Shown: piece by piece, positions 18,257 through 28,480 of the stretch
How positions within the stretch are numbered: the stretch's first letter is position 1
Layout of the letters: each line of letters opens with the position of its first letter
NCBI RefSeq assembly: GCF_003346815.1
Contig: NZ_CP031217.1
Coordinates: forward strand, 124,001 to 188,000
Length of the DNA stretch: 64,000 nt
Reading direction: 5' to 3'
Origin: Halarcobacter bivalviorum
GTDB lineage: Bacteria; Campylobacterota; Campylobacteria; Campylobacterales; Arcobacteraceae
Notes under the pieces: model-generated
Database searches by the model: none
Told to the model about the DNA's origin: nothing
Seen by the model: only the letters and a program-made list of their open reading frames with translations
Translations under genes and position numbers: made by a program

Positions 18257-18826
18257 CTACTTTGCTAAAATACCTTCTAATTCAACAATTAGTTTTACTT
18301 TTTCACCAACTGCAACACCACCAGCTTCTAATACTGAGTTATATTTAATTCCATAATCAAATCTATTAACACTTCCTTCAAGAACTAAACCAGCTCTTGT
18401 ATTTCCCCAAGGATCTTTAATTGTTCCATTTGTTTCAACATTTAAAACAACATCTTTAGTAACCCCTCTCATTGTTAATTTTCCATAAGCTTTATCATCT
18501 TCAACTTTTTCAAGATTAAATGTGATTAAAGGAAATTCTTCTGCTGCAAAGAAATCAGATTCTCTTAAGTGGTTATCTCTTTTTTCATTTGCTGTATTAA
18601 CTGATTTTACTTCTACTGTTCCAGTTAATGATTTTAGTTGATTAGTTTTTTCATCATATTCAAAGCTACCTTTAAAATCATCAAATTTTCCAGTTACATT
18701 TGAAATCATCATATGTTTTACTTTGAATCCAATATTTGAGTGGCTCTTATCCACATTATAAGTACCTGCATATAATGCACCTGCTGCTAAAATAGAAGCT
18801 AAACTTAGTTTTGCAATTTTTGTCAT
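18257..18826 (-). CDS. YceI-family periplasmic lipocalin-like protein
   Basis: Secreted YceI-type protein (189 aa) with a signal peptide (about 1-21) ending near ALYA. The mature part begins TYNVDKSHSNIGFKVKHM, the family signature, and continues with VEVKSVNTANEKRDNHLR and the C-terminal RFDYGIKYN. YceI proteins form a beta-barrel that binds isoprenoid quinones or similar lipids, and many are induced by stress. A palindrome shared with the marR promoter lies directly upstream. Confidence 0.92.
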   Translation of the reverse strand: MTKIAKLSLASILAAGALYAGTYNVDKSHSNIGFKVKHMMISNVTGKFDDFKGSFEYDEKTNQLKSLTGTVEVKSVNTANEKRDNHLRESDFFAAEEFPLITFNLEKVEDDKAYGKLTMRGVTKDVVLNVETNGTIKDPWGNTRAGLVLEGSVNRFDYGIKYNSVLEAGGVAVGEKVKLIVELEGILAK

Positions 18827-18847
18827 TTTATTTCCTTTTATTAAAAT

Positions 18848-18865
18848 TATTACTAATTAGTAATA
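18848..18865. promoter_or_regulatory. Palindromic operator upstream of yceI
   Basis: A perfect 18-bp palindrome, TATTACTAATTAGTAATA, lies 22 bp before the yceI start and just beyond the marR stop. It shares the 12-bp core TACTAATTAGTA with the palindrome before marR. A MarR-type dimer site is inferred. Confidence 0.75.
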
Positions 18866-18880
18866 TGAATGTAAAATTTT

Positions 18881-19333
18881 TTAATTTGCTTGATATAACT
18901 TATCAAGTAAATTATATAGAGTATCAATTTCCTCTTCATCTAAAGCATCAAAGTAACTATTTAACTTTTGTGCATGAGTAGGGAATACTTTTTCAATAAT
19001 ATCTCTTCCTTTTTTAGTAAGAGTTAGTATTGAAGCTCTTTTATCTTCAGGGTCTGCAATTGAAGTAATCCAAGCATCTCTTTTTAGATTTTTTATTACA
19101 ACAGTTGTATTTCCTGGTGTACTCATTGTGAGTTTAGTTATTGAACCTATATTTAGGTCACCTCTATGGTAAAGTACTTCTAATACTTTAAATTGATTGA
19201 AAGTTAGATTGTTTTCACTTAGATAAGATACAGTTTTATTATGAATCTTTAATCTAAGTCTTTCAATTCTTAGATAGGTTTTCATACTTTTGTCTGCTCT
19301 TTGACCATAGCTTTTAAGTGATTCTTTAATCAT
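18881..19333 (-). CDS. MarR-family transcriptional regulator
   Basis: Winged-helix repressor-type regulator of 150 aa. The core LTFNQFKVLEVLYHRGDLNIGSITKLTMSTPGNTTVVIKNLKRD is the helix-turn-helix, and the wing DPEDKRASILTLTKKGRD is the MarR hallmark (DxRxxxLxLTxxG). Its promoter and the yceI promoter contain related palindromes, so it probably represses itself and the downstream set. No Cys is present in the translated sequence, which argues against simple thiol sensing; a small-molecule ligand is more likely. Confidence 0.92.
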   Translation of the reverse strand: MIKESLKSYGQRADKSMKTYLRIERLRLKIHNKTVSYLSENNLTFNQFKVLEVLYHRGDLNIGSITKLTMSTPGNTTVVIKNLKRDAWITSIADPEDKRASILTLTKKGRDIIEKVFPTHAQKLNSYFDALDEEEIDTLYNLLDKLYQAN

Positions 19334-19355
19334 TCTAACTCCTTGGATAAAATTA

Positions 19356-19373
19356 TACTACTAATTAGTAGTA
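19356..19373. promoter_or_regulatory. Palindromic operator over the marR promoter
   Basis: Perfect 18-bp palindrome TACTACTAATTAGTAGTA. On the minus strand its edge runs directly into TATAAT (19353-19358), so a bound dimer would cover the marR -10. The core matches the site before yceI. Confidence 0.78.
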
Positions 19374-19392
19374 AATGTCAAGTGATAAAAAT

Positions 19393-20016
19393 TTATCCCC
19401 TTTTTGTAGTACTCATAAATAGTGCAGCTAAAATTAAAAATGTACCAGTAATTCTATTTTGAATCTTCATTGCTTTTACATCTTTGATTAAGAATTTTAG
19501 CTTAGAAGCCATTGAAGAGTAACCTGTCATAACAAAAATATCAATAATACATAAGGTTGTAATAATGATAAGAAATTGAATCCATAAAGAGTAGTTTGGG
19601 TCTAAAAACTGTGGAATAAATGCCACTAAAAAAACTGTTGCTTTCGGATTAGTAAGGTTTATCAATGTAGCAGATATAAAAGCTTTTTTTGCACTATAGT
19701 TTTTTAAGTGTTCTGTCTCTTCAATAGTTTCAACTTTTTCAAATATTTTTGTAAAACCTAAATATAGTAAATAACCTACACCTATCCATTTTATTATATT
19801 AAAAAGCATTACAGAGTTTGCAATTAATGCACCTAAACCAATAACAACAATAAAAGTTTGAATAAATAGTCCTGCTTGTAAACCAAAAATTGCGGCATAA
19901 GACTTTTTTAAACCATACTTAATTCCATAATTCATAGATACAACAGCACCTGCTCCAGGAGAGATAGAAATAGCCAAAGAGGCTAGAAATAGTGTAATCC
20001 AAACATCTAAGTTCAT
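19393..20016 (-). CDS. LysE/RhtB-family exporter
   Basis: Inner-membrane exporter of 207 aa with about six hydrophobic helices. The family N-terminus is clear: LASLAISISPGAGAVVSMNYGIKYG, followed by a second GLQAGLF segment. LysE/RhtB proteins export amino acids or derivatives such as homoserine lactone and threonine; the substrate is not readable. The gene lies 59 bp before marR on the same strand, with the marR palindrome in the gap, so it is probably transcribed separately. Confidence 0.9.
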   Translation of the reverse strand: MNLDVWITLFLASLAISISPGAGAVVSMNYGIKYGLKKSYAAIFGLQAGLFIQTFIVVIGLGALIANSVMLFNIIKWIGVGYLLYLGFTKIFEKVETIEETEHLKNYSAKKAFISATLINLTNPKATVFLVAFIPQFLDPNYSLWIQFLIIITTLCIIDIFVMTGYSSMASKLKFLIKDVKAMKIQNRITGTFLILAALFMSTTKRG

Positions 20017-20069
20017 AAAAAATCTTTTGTGAGTAAAATAAGAGAAGATTATATTAAATTTTAGTTGAA

Positions 20070-20102
20070 AAATAAAAGGTAGAAAGAGTCTACCTTTTAT
20101 TT
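20070..20102 (-). terminator. Terminator after the H1-like gene
   Basis: A perfect 14-bp stem (20070-20083 with 20089-20102) and a 5-base loop lie 10 bp after the stop of the lysine-rich gene. On the minus strand the stem ends in a U-rich stretch. Confidence 0.75.
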
Positions 20103-20112
20103 ATATAAAAAA

Positions 20113-20298
20113 TTATGCAGCTTTTTTAGCTACTTTCTTTGCTACTTTTTTAGCTTTTTTAGGTTTAGTAAGTTTTAATTTTAATACTTTCTTAGTCACT
20201 TTTTTAGCTACTTTTTCAACATCTTTTTTCTTAGCTACTTTTTTTGCAGCTTTTGTAGCGATTTTTGCAACTTTCTTTTCTTTTAATTCTTTTGCCAT
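20113..20298 (-). CDS. Histone H1-like lysine/alanine-rich peptide
   Basis: A 61-aa, extremely basic protein. More than 40% of residues are Lys and most of the rest are Ala, Val or Thr, in repeats of the kind KKVAKKVAKK. It resembles the C-terminal tails of histone H1 and bacterial H1-like proteins (Hc1, AlgP), which bind and compact DNA; RNA or polyphosphate binding is also possible. It has a good AAGGAA ribosome site, a strong downstream terminator and no acidic partner gene, and it looks like a free-standing expressed gene. The repeats are low complexity, so homology cannot be claimed. Confidence 0.75.
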   Translation of the reverse strand: MAKELKEKKVAKIATKAAKKVAKKKDVEKVAKKVTKKVLKLKLTKPKKAKKVAKKVAKKAA

Positions 20299-20460
20299 TT
20301 TATATTCCTTTTAAATGTAAAATTATCTATTACTTATTGAAAATAGTAATAAAATATGGGTATTGTACATTTTTAAATTGATAATGTCAAGGATTATAAC
20401 TTAATAATAGCTTAAAAAATGTTTTTTGTATATTTAACCAATTAATTATAAACACTTAGA

Positions 20461-20466
20461 TATAAT
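20461..20466 (+). promoter_or_regulatory. -10 of aminotransferase-hisZ-purA-carA series
   Basis: TATAAT lies 35 bp before the aminotransferase ATG, with AAGGA 7 bp before the ATG. The next four genes follow at gaps of 8 bp or less, so this may drive the whole series. Confidence 0.5.
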
Positions 20467-20500
20467 ATCGAGTTTTACTAAAAGCTTATAAGGAAATTAT

Positions 20501-21610
20501 ATGTTACTAACACCAGGACCAACGCCTGTACCGGAATTTGTAAGAAAAGCTATGGCAGATGTAACAATACATCATAGAACGCCTGAATTTGAAAAAATAT
20601 TTGAAGAAACAAGAGAACTATTATTTGAATTATTTGGAATGGATGAAGTAGTTATGCTTGCATCAAGTGGCTCAGGTGCGATGGAAGCTTGTGTTACTAA
20701 CTTAACAAAGAAAAAAGCATTAACTATCAATTCAGGAAAATTTGGTGAAAGATTTGGGAAAATTTGTAAAGCTTTTAATATCGAATATACTGAAATTAAA
20801 AATGAGTGGAATACTCCTGTAAGTGTTGATGCAGTAGTTGAAGCTATAAAAAATGACAGTGATATCGATTCTGTTTATATCCAAATTTGTGAAAGTGCTG
20901 GAGGATTAAGACATCCAGTAGAAGAACTTGCAGCTGAAATAAAAAAGATTAATAAAGATATTACAATTGTTGCAGATGGAATTACTGCAATTGGTGTAGA
21001 AAAAATTGATATCACAAACATAGATGCAGTTATCACAGGAAGTCAAAAAGCACTTATGCTTCCTCCTGGACTTGCAATTATTGGTTTATCAAATGCAGCA
21101 GTTTCTAAAATTGAAGAGAACGCAAGAGGTTTCTATTTCAATTTAGCTACAGAAATCAAAAAACAAAGAACAAATACTACTGCATGGACAGCAGCTACAA
21201 CTTTAATTATAGGCTTAAAAGAGATTTTAGCTTATGTTAAAGCAAATGGTGGATTTGAAACGTTATATGCAAATACAGCATTAAGAGCAGAAGCTACAAG
21301 AGAAGCTTTAAAAGCTATTGGATGTGAGATTTATCCTCAAACTCCAGCAAATGCAATGACTACAATCTATACTGAAAATGCACCACAAATTAGAAAAATT
21401 TTAAAAACAAAATATAATGTAAATATTGCAGGTGGGCAAGACCATATCAAAACTTCAATCTACAGAATTAATCATATGGGATTAGTAGAAGATTATGAAG
21501 CTACATGGGCTGTAAATGCAATTGAATTAGCAATGGATGAGTTAAATATCAGAAGTTTTGATGGAACAGCATCAAAAGTATTTTCTCAAACAATGTTTAA
21601 AGGGAAATAA
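20501..21610 (+). CDS. Class V aminotransferase (serine/alanine-glyoxylate type)
   Basis: PLP-dependent aminotransferase of 369 aa. The start LLTPGPTPVPEFVRKAM is the signature of the serine-pyruvate/alanine-glyoxylate/phosphonate group. The Schiff-base Lys lies in TGSQKALMLPPGLA, and the substrate-binding end has AGGQDHIKTSIYRINHMG. The exact amino donor is not decided by these motifs; serine-glyoxylate, serine-pyruvate or a phosphoserine-like activity are options. It is the first gene before hisZ and purA. Confidence 0.88.
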   Translation: MLLTPGPTPVPEFVRKAMADVTIHHRTPEFEKIFEETRELLFELFGMDEVVMLASSGSGAMEACVTNLTKKKALTINSGKFGERFGKICKAFNIEYTEIKNEWNTPVSVDAVVEAIKNDSDIDSVYIQICESAGGLRHPVEELAAEIKKINKDITIVADGITAIGVEKIDITNIDAVITGSQKALMLPPGLAIIGLSNAAVSKIEENARGFYFNLATEIKKQRTNTTAWTAATTLIIGLKEILAYVKANGGFETLYANTALRAEATREALKAIGCEIYPQTPANAMTTIYTENAPQIRKILKTKYNVNIAGGQDHIKTSIYRINHMGLVEDYEATWAVNAIELAMDELNIRSFDGTASKVFSQTMFKGK

Positions 21611-21615
21611 TTATC

Positions 21616-23719
<2,104 letters not shown>

Positions 23720-23723
23720 CCCT

Positions 23724-24275
23724 ATGAGAATGAAGTTACATCATACGCCATATATCTCAAGGAGAATTTCAAGAGATTTAGTTAATTGCGATTTTGTAGA
23801 GATTAGAAAAACAAAAGAAGAGATTAGTGCTCAAATTGAGAAAATTTTAGATGCAGATATTGAAAAAGAGCATGAGTTAGATGAAAAAGTTCATGAGTTA
23901 TTAGATGCACAAGAAGAAGAGATTGAGTTCTTAAATGCAGATAGAAGACAACTTTTTTGGTTAACTAAAAAAAGACTTGCTAATGATTTTGGTGTAATAT
24001 TAAACAATGAAGATAGATTTTCAGATATTGCACACAAAGTATTAGATTATTTATGGGAAGAAGATTATATTCATTATACTTGTTCAGACAATCAAGTTAA
24101 AAATGTAATTTTCTCTTCAATTGATGAGTTTTTAAAAGGGTTTGAAAAAGCTGATGATGCAGTAATTGAAAAAATCAAACACTATAAGAGAAAACTTATT
24201 CCAGGTACAGAAGAGTATGATATTGTTTATCATAGGTTATATGAGGAAGAACTAATTAAAAGAGGGTTAATGTAA
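23724..24275 (+). CDS. DUF507-family protein
   Basis: Conserved protein of unknown function (183 aa), acidic and helical. The start MKLHHTPYISRRISRDLV and the end YDIVYHRLYEEELIKRG match the DUF507 pattern of two repeated halves. No catalytic motif or membrane segment is visible. It is sandwiched between purA (4 bp) and carA (1-bp overlap), so it is made together with nucleotide biosynthesis enzymes; that may be incidental. Confidence 0.85.
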   Translation: MRMKLHHTPYISRRISRDLVNCDFVEIRKTKEEISAQIEKILDADIEKEHELDEKVHELLDAQEEEIEFLNADRRQLFWLTKKRLANDFGVILNNEDRFSDIAHKVLDYLWEEDYIHYTCSDNQVKNVIFSSIDEFLKGFEKADDAVIEKIKHYKRKLIPGTEEYDIVYHRLYEEELIKRGLM

Positions 24276-25396
24276 TGCAAAAAGTTTGGATTTACTTAGA
24301 AAATGGAACATATTTAGAAGCAACTTCATTTGGTGCAACTGGTACAACAGTTGGAGAAATTGTATTTAATACTTCATTAACTGGTTATCAAGAAATTATT
24401 TCAGATCCAAGTTATGCAGGTCAATTTGTAACGTTTACTATGCCAGAAATTGGAAATGTAGGTGTAAATTCAGATGATATGGAGAGTAAAACAGCATACT
24501 GTAAAGGTATTCTGGTTAGAAATTATCATCATGAATATTCAAACTATAGAGCCGAAGGTGATTTAGATTCATTTTTAAAAGAACATGGAGTATTAGGTAT
24601 TTGTGATATTGATACAAGATATTTAACTAAAATGTTAAGAGATGAAGGAGCAATGATGATGATTGCTTCAACTGAAATTAGTGATAAAGATGAATTAGCT
24701 AAAAAACTATCTGAAAGTCCAAGAATTGAAGATATTAACTATATTAAAGAAGTTACTACAAAAGAGGCTTATGTACATAAAAATGGAGCATGGAATCATG
24801 CTAAAAAAGAGTACAACAAAGCTGTAATGAGTGATAAAAAAGTTGTAGTTATTGACTTTGGAGTAAAAAGAAATATTTTAAATGAATTAGTAGAATCTGG
24901 ACTTGAAGTAGAAGTTGTACCAGCAGATTTTAAAGCAGATGATTTAATTGCTAGATTTGAAGCTAAAGAAATTGGTGGAATCTTCTTATCAAATGGTCCA
25001 GGAGATCCACTTACATTGACTGAAGAGAAAAAACAAGTAGAAAAATTAATCAATGCAAATATCCCAATCTTTGCTATTTGTTTAGGACACCAAATGTTAT
25101 CAATTGCTCATGGATATGATACATATAAACTAAAATTTGGACAACATGGTGGTAACCATCCAGTTGCAAATCCAGAAAGAGTAGTAGAAATTACTGCACA
25201 AAACCATAACTATAACGTTCCTGATAATATAGTAGAAATTGCTGAGATTACTCACCAAAATTTATTTGATGGAACAATTGAGGGTGTAAAATATAAAAAT
25301 AAAGAGATTTTCTCTGTACAACATCACCCAGAGGCAAGTCCAGGTCCTCATGAGTCGAAATATATCTTCGACGAATTCGCTAAGATTGTAAAATAA
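24275..25396 (+). CDS. carA: Carbamoyl-phosphate synthase small subunit
   Basis: Glutaminase subunit that supplies ammonia to CarB for carbamoyl phosphate (arginine and pyrimidines). Length 373 aa is normal. The class I amidotransferase triad is present: Cys269 in FAICLGHQ, and His351 with Glu353 in QHHPEAS. The N-terminal half begins with LENGTYLEATSFG and NTSLTGYQEIISDPSY. carB is not in the window. The ATG overlaps the DUF507 stop. Confidence 0.97.
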   Translation: MQKVWIYLENGTYLEATSFGATGTTVGEIVFNTSLTGYQEIISDPSYAGQFVTFTMPEIGNVGVNSDDMESKTAYCKGILVRNYHHEYSNYRAEGDLDSFLKEHGVLGICDIDTRYLTKMLRDEGAMMMIASTEISDKDELAKKLSESPRIEDINYIKEVTTKEAYVHKNGAWNHAKKEYNKAVMSDKKVVVIDFGVKRNILNELVESGLEVEVVPADFKADDLIARFEAKEIGGIFLSNGPGDPLTLTEEKKQVEKLINANIPIFAICLGHQMLSIAHGYDTYKLKFGQHGGNHPVANPERVVEITAQNHNYNVPDNIVEIAEITHQNLFDGTIEGVKYKNKEIFSVQHHPEASPGPHESKYIFDEFAKIVK

Positions 25397-25407
25397 ACTA
25401 GCTATTT

Positions 25408-25436
25408 ATTCATCTTCAATTTAGAAGATGAATTTT
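25408..25436 (+). terminator. Terminator after carA
   Basis: ATTCATCTTC (25408-25417) pairs with GAAGATGAAT (25424-25433) around a 6-base loop, followed by a short T run. It lies 12 bp after the carA stop. Confidence 0.6.
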
Positions 25437-25578
25437 AGCATCTTTTTCTCTTTACACTATAAATCCTTCCCAAACATTAATTTAATAAGACAATCATTTT
25501 AATATATTATTCTATAAGTTGTAAACTATTTTTTCACAAATATATAGTAAGATTTAATAAATTGCAATAGGAGTAAAA

Positions 25579-25968
25579 ATGAAAGTAGTAAAAACAATAG
25601 CTATCTCTTCGATATTATTTTTCTCTACAACATTACTTGCAGATAAATATAATAATTATGAAGACAAGTATAAGCATGATAAAAAAGAGAAGTATGAAAA
25701 AAAGTATGAAGAAAAAAAGCATACTAAATATAAACAACTTCCACCAGGACTAGAAAAAAAAGTTCATAAAGATGGTAAGTTACCTCCTGGATGGGAGAAA
25801 AAATACCAAAGAGGTGAAGTTCTTGATAAAGAAGACTTAAGAAAAGCTAGAGAAATAAGAGATTATAAAAAGTATCCAGAGATTAAGGGAACAAAGGTTT
25901 ATGAAATTCAAGATAAAATTTTTAGAGTTACAAATGCAACTAGAGAAATTTTAGAGGTATTTAAATAG
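25579..25968 (+). CDS. Secreted RcnB/CigR-like protein
   Basis: A 129-aa exported protein. The signal peptide runs to about residue 22 (STTLLA-DKYNN). A Lys/Tyr/Glu-rich stretch follows, then LPPGLEKKVHKDGKLPPGWEKK, a repeated LPPG(L/W)xKK unit as seen in RcnB and CigR periplasmic or membrane proteins. The C-terminus (YEIQDKIFRVTNATREILEVF) forms a strand-rich end as in those families. RcnB relates to nickel/cobalt balance and CigR to virulence control, but neither role can be assumed. A GGAG ribosome site precedes the ATG. It is a single gene. Confidence 0.65.
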   Translation: MKVVKTIAISSILFFSTTLLADKYNNYEDKYKHDKKEKYEKKYEEKKHTKYKQLPPGLEKKVHKDGKLPPGWEKKYQRGEVLDKEDLRKAREIRDYKKYPEIKGTKVYEIQDKIFRVTNATREILEVFK

Positions 25969-25984
25969 TAGTTTTTACTACTAT

Positions 25985-26455
25985 TTAAAATACAAACTTT
26001 TCTAATAAATAATAAGTTCCTGAAGTAGCAATACCAGCCGCAAGTCCAGCTACGATGTCATCACCCATAACACCCCAACCACCTTTTACATTTTTATCAA
26101 TTCTTCCAATAATAGAAGGCTTCCAAATGTCAAAAATTCTAAAGAAAACAAAAGCAATTGGAGCTAAATAATACATGTTTTCAGTTGTGATACCACAAAT
26201 AGATAGTGCAATCCACATTCCAGCTAATTCATCAATAACTATCTCTTTACTATCATGCTCTCCAACTTCTTCCTCATATTTATTAATTTCTTTTACTGCA
26301 ATAGCAGAAATTAAAAAGGCAAGTAGAAACATTGTAGATTCATGGATATATTGAAGTAATATTACTCCTAAGATTAAAGCAACGATACTTCCCATAGTAC
26401 CAGGAGCTTTTGGACTTAATCCACTATAAAAAACTGTTAAAAATAGCTTTCTCAT
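25985..26455 (-). CDS. pgpA: Phosphatidylglycerophosphatase A
   Basis: Membrane phosphatase of 156 aa that removes phosphate from phosphatidylglycerol phosphate. Signature stretches are FYSGLSPKAPGTMGSIVAL near the N-terminus, the acidic IVIDELAGMWIAL and GGWGVMGDDIVAGLAAG. Three to four hydrophobic helices are visible. It overlaps cemR by one base and is probably the last gene of the ispDF-cemR-pgpA unit. Confidence 0.92.
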   Translation of the reverse strand: MRKLFLTVFYSGLSPKAPGTMGSIVALILGVILLQYIHESTMFLLAFLISAIAVKEINKYEEEVGEHDSKEIVIDELAGMWIALSICGITTENMYYLAPIAFVFFRIFDIWKPSIIGRIDKNVKGGWGVMGDDIVAGLAAGIATSGTYYLLEKFVF

Positions 26456-27339
26456 TATTTCTTTTTCTCAATTCCAAGTTTTTTTCTTTTTTCCCAAAGT
26501 GATTTTCTAGAAATACCAAGTTTTTTAGAAAGCTCTGTATCAGGATATTTTGTTTGATAAGATAATACCATCATTTTAACATAGTCATTGATAGTCATAA
26601 TATTATTTGACATAAGTAGAGTATCAGTTTTTTCAAACTCTATTTTAGTAAATGGGAAATCATCCTCTTTTTCTAAAGAGACAATAATACATTTTTTATC
26701 TTCAACAAGTTTATTTAAATTCTCTTTTGCGCTCTTTTTTAAACTATGATAATCAGTTAAATAAAGAATACCATTAAATTTTTCATTTACTCTTTTTTGC
26801 CAGTTTTCTGAACTAAGAGAGATAAATTTCATTTGTAAATCAAGCTTTCTAACTAATTCAAAAGCTAATTTATCAGCACTAATTTGAGAATTTGTTTCAA
26901 TAAGTGTTGGAAATGAAGTTGGTAGTACATGGTCACTAGTATCCACTTCAGTAAATTGGAAATCAAGATATTCTCTTAATGTTTGTAACTCTTTTCTAAT
27001 TGATTTACACTCTCTATAATGATAAATTTTCCTAACTAATTCATCCATAATAAAAGGCTTCATTATATAATCTTTAGCACCTTCTTTTATTGGATCTGTT
27101 ACTGTTTCATCAGAGATATAAGATACAAGAAGTAGAATAATAGAGTCACTATATCTTCTAATTATTGTTTTACAAAGTGCAGCAGGTAATGATGTAGAAA
27201 GTAATATAATATCGTAATCTTTTGTAAGATTATCAATATTAGGTGATTCTACAAAATCACAATTATGTCCATCATCTAATAATCTTGAAACAACTTTTTG
27301 AGCGAGATAAATCTCACTTTCAATTATAAGTATATTCAT
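26455..27339 (-). CDS. cemR: Atypical response regulator, HP1021/CemR type
   Basis: Orphan regulator of 294 aa with a receiver-like N-terminus and a C-terminal Fis-type helix-turn-helix (KKLGISRKSLWEKRKKLGI, about 273-291). The usual phospho-acceptor Asp is replaced by Ser48 (ILLSTSLP). The switch Lys94 (KPF) is kept, so control is phosphorylation-independent. Gene order next to ispDF is the same as Helicobacter HP1020-HP1021 and Campylobacter Cj1607-Cj1608, which supports orthology. HP1021 is known to bind TGTTWCW boxes, respond to redox state and act at oriC and in energy metabolism. The overlap with ispDF is 4 bp. The middle region (110-260) is a separate domain without a clear family. Confidence 0.85.
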   Translation of the reverse strand: MNILIIESEIYLAQKVVSRLLDDGHNCDFVESPNIDNLTKDYDIILLSTSLPAALCKTIIRRYSDSIILLLVSYISDETVTDPIKEGAKDYIMKPFIMDELVRKIYHYRECKSIRKELQTLREYLDFQFTEVDTSDHVLPTSFPTLIETNSQISADKLAFELVRKLDLQMKFISLSSENWQKRVNEKFNGILYLTDYHSLKKSAKENLNKLVEDKKCIIVSLEKEDDFPFTKIEFEKTDTLLMSNNIMTINDYVKMMVLSYQTKYPDTELSKKLGISRKSLWEKRKKLGIEKKK

Positions 27340-28460
27340 TTTTTCGTCCAGTCATAGTATTTTAGCGTTGCAATAGATTGTACAGCAACTCCCTCTTTTC
27401 GTCCTATAAATCCAAGTTTTTCAGCAGTTGTTGCTTTGATATTAACAAACTGTTTTTCAATTTTTAAAAGAGAAGCAATAGTTTTTTTAATATCATTTTT
27501 ATATGGATTAATTTTGGGTTGTTGAGCAATGATTGTTAAATCAATATTTACAATTTTATAGCCAACATTATAAATAAACTTTACAATCTCTTGTAAAAGT
27601 ATTTTTGAATCTATATTTTTAAATTCAGCATCTGTATCAGGGAAAAATTCTCCTATATCTCCTGCTCCACAAGCTCCAAGAAGTGCATCAATAATAGAGT
27701 GAATTAAAACATCTCCATCACTATGTGCTTTGAAACCATAGGGAACATCAATATTAATTCCACCAAGATACATTTTTTTATCATCTTCAAAAGGATGTAT
27801 ATCATATCCAATCCCTGTAAAGAAGTTATTACTAGGAGCTTTTAAACATGATAGTTCTTTTATATCATCTTCAAAAGTTAGTTTTTTACTCTTTATTGAA
27901 CCATCAACATACAATACTGAACCACCAATATTTTTAATTGCTGAACTATCATCTGTAAACTCTGTATTTGTATTTAATGCATTTTTTAAAACAGAAGTTT
28001 TTGATATTTGTGGAGTTTGAATAAGTTTTACTTTATCTCTATTTATTGTATCTTCATTGTAAATAACAGTATCACTTACATTTAATACAGGAACAATACA
28101 GTCAGCTTTTTCTTTTGATTTAATAAGAGAAGTAATAACTTCATCAGGGATACATGCTCTTGCTACATCAGTAACCATCACATATTCAGAGGTAACATAC
28201 TCTAAAGAGTTTTTCATTGATTGTTGTCTAGTATCTCCACCAGCAACAAAGGTGTAATCATCACTAAAATTTTCCATATATCTGAGTTCATTTTGAGATG
28301 AAGTTAGAATAACTTTATCAAATTTATAGAGTTTAGCGAGTCTTTTAGTAACAAAAAACCAGAGTGGATCATTATCTATTCTAAGCCACTGTTTTTTTGC
28401 TTGAAGCCCAAATCTAGTAGAGTTCCCAGCACATAATACAATCAGCGTTACGTTCGACAC
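27336..28460 (-). CDS. ispDF: Bifunctional IspD/IspF isoprenoid enzyme
   Basis: Fusion enzyme (374 aa) of the MEP pathway. The N-terminal ~205 residues are the MEP cytidylyltransferase (VLCAGNSTRFG, then VMVTDVARACIP). The C-terminal ~155 residues are MECDP synthase (GIGYDIHPF with Asp and His metal ligands, KAHSDGDVLIHSIIDALLGA, IKATTAEKLGFIGRKEG). Such fusions are normal in Campylobacterota. The start is GTG with a strong AAGGGGCC upstream. It is the first gene of a unit with cemR and pgpA. Confidence 0.96.
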   Translation of the reverse strand: MSNVTLIVLCAGNSTRFGLQAKKQWLRIDNDPLWFFVTKRLAKLYKFDKVILTSSQNELRYMENFSDDYTFVAGGDTRQQSMKNSLEYVTSEYVMVTDVARACIPDEVITSLIKSKEKADCIVPVLNVSDTVIYNEDTINRDKVKLIQTPQISKTSVLKNALNTNTEFTDDSSAIKNIGGSVLYVDGSIKSKKLTFEDDIKELSCLKAPSNNFFTGIGYDIHPFEDDKKMYLGGINIDVPYGFKAHSDGDVLIHSIIDALLGACGAGDIGEFFPDTDAEFKNIDSKILLQEIVKFIYNVGYKIVNIDLTIIAQQPKINPYKNDIKKTIASLLKIEKQFVNIKATTAEKLGFIGRKEGVAVQSIATLKYYDWTKK

Positions 28461-28480
28461 AAGGCCCCTTTGAGTAAAAA

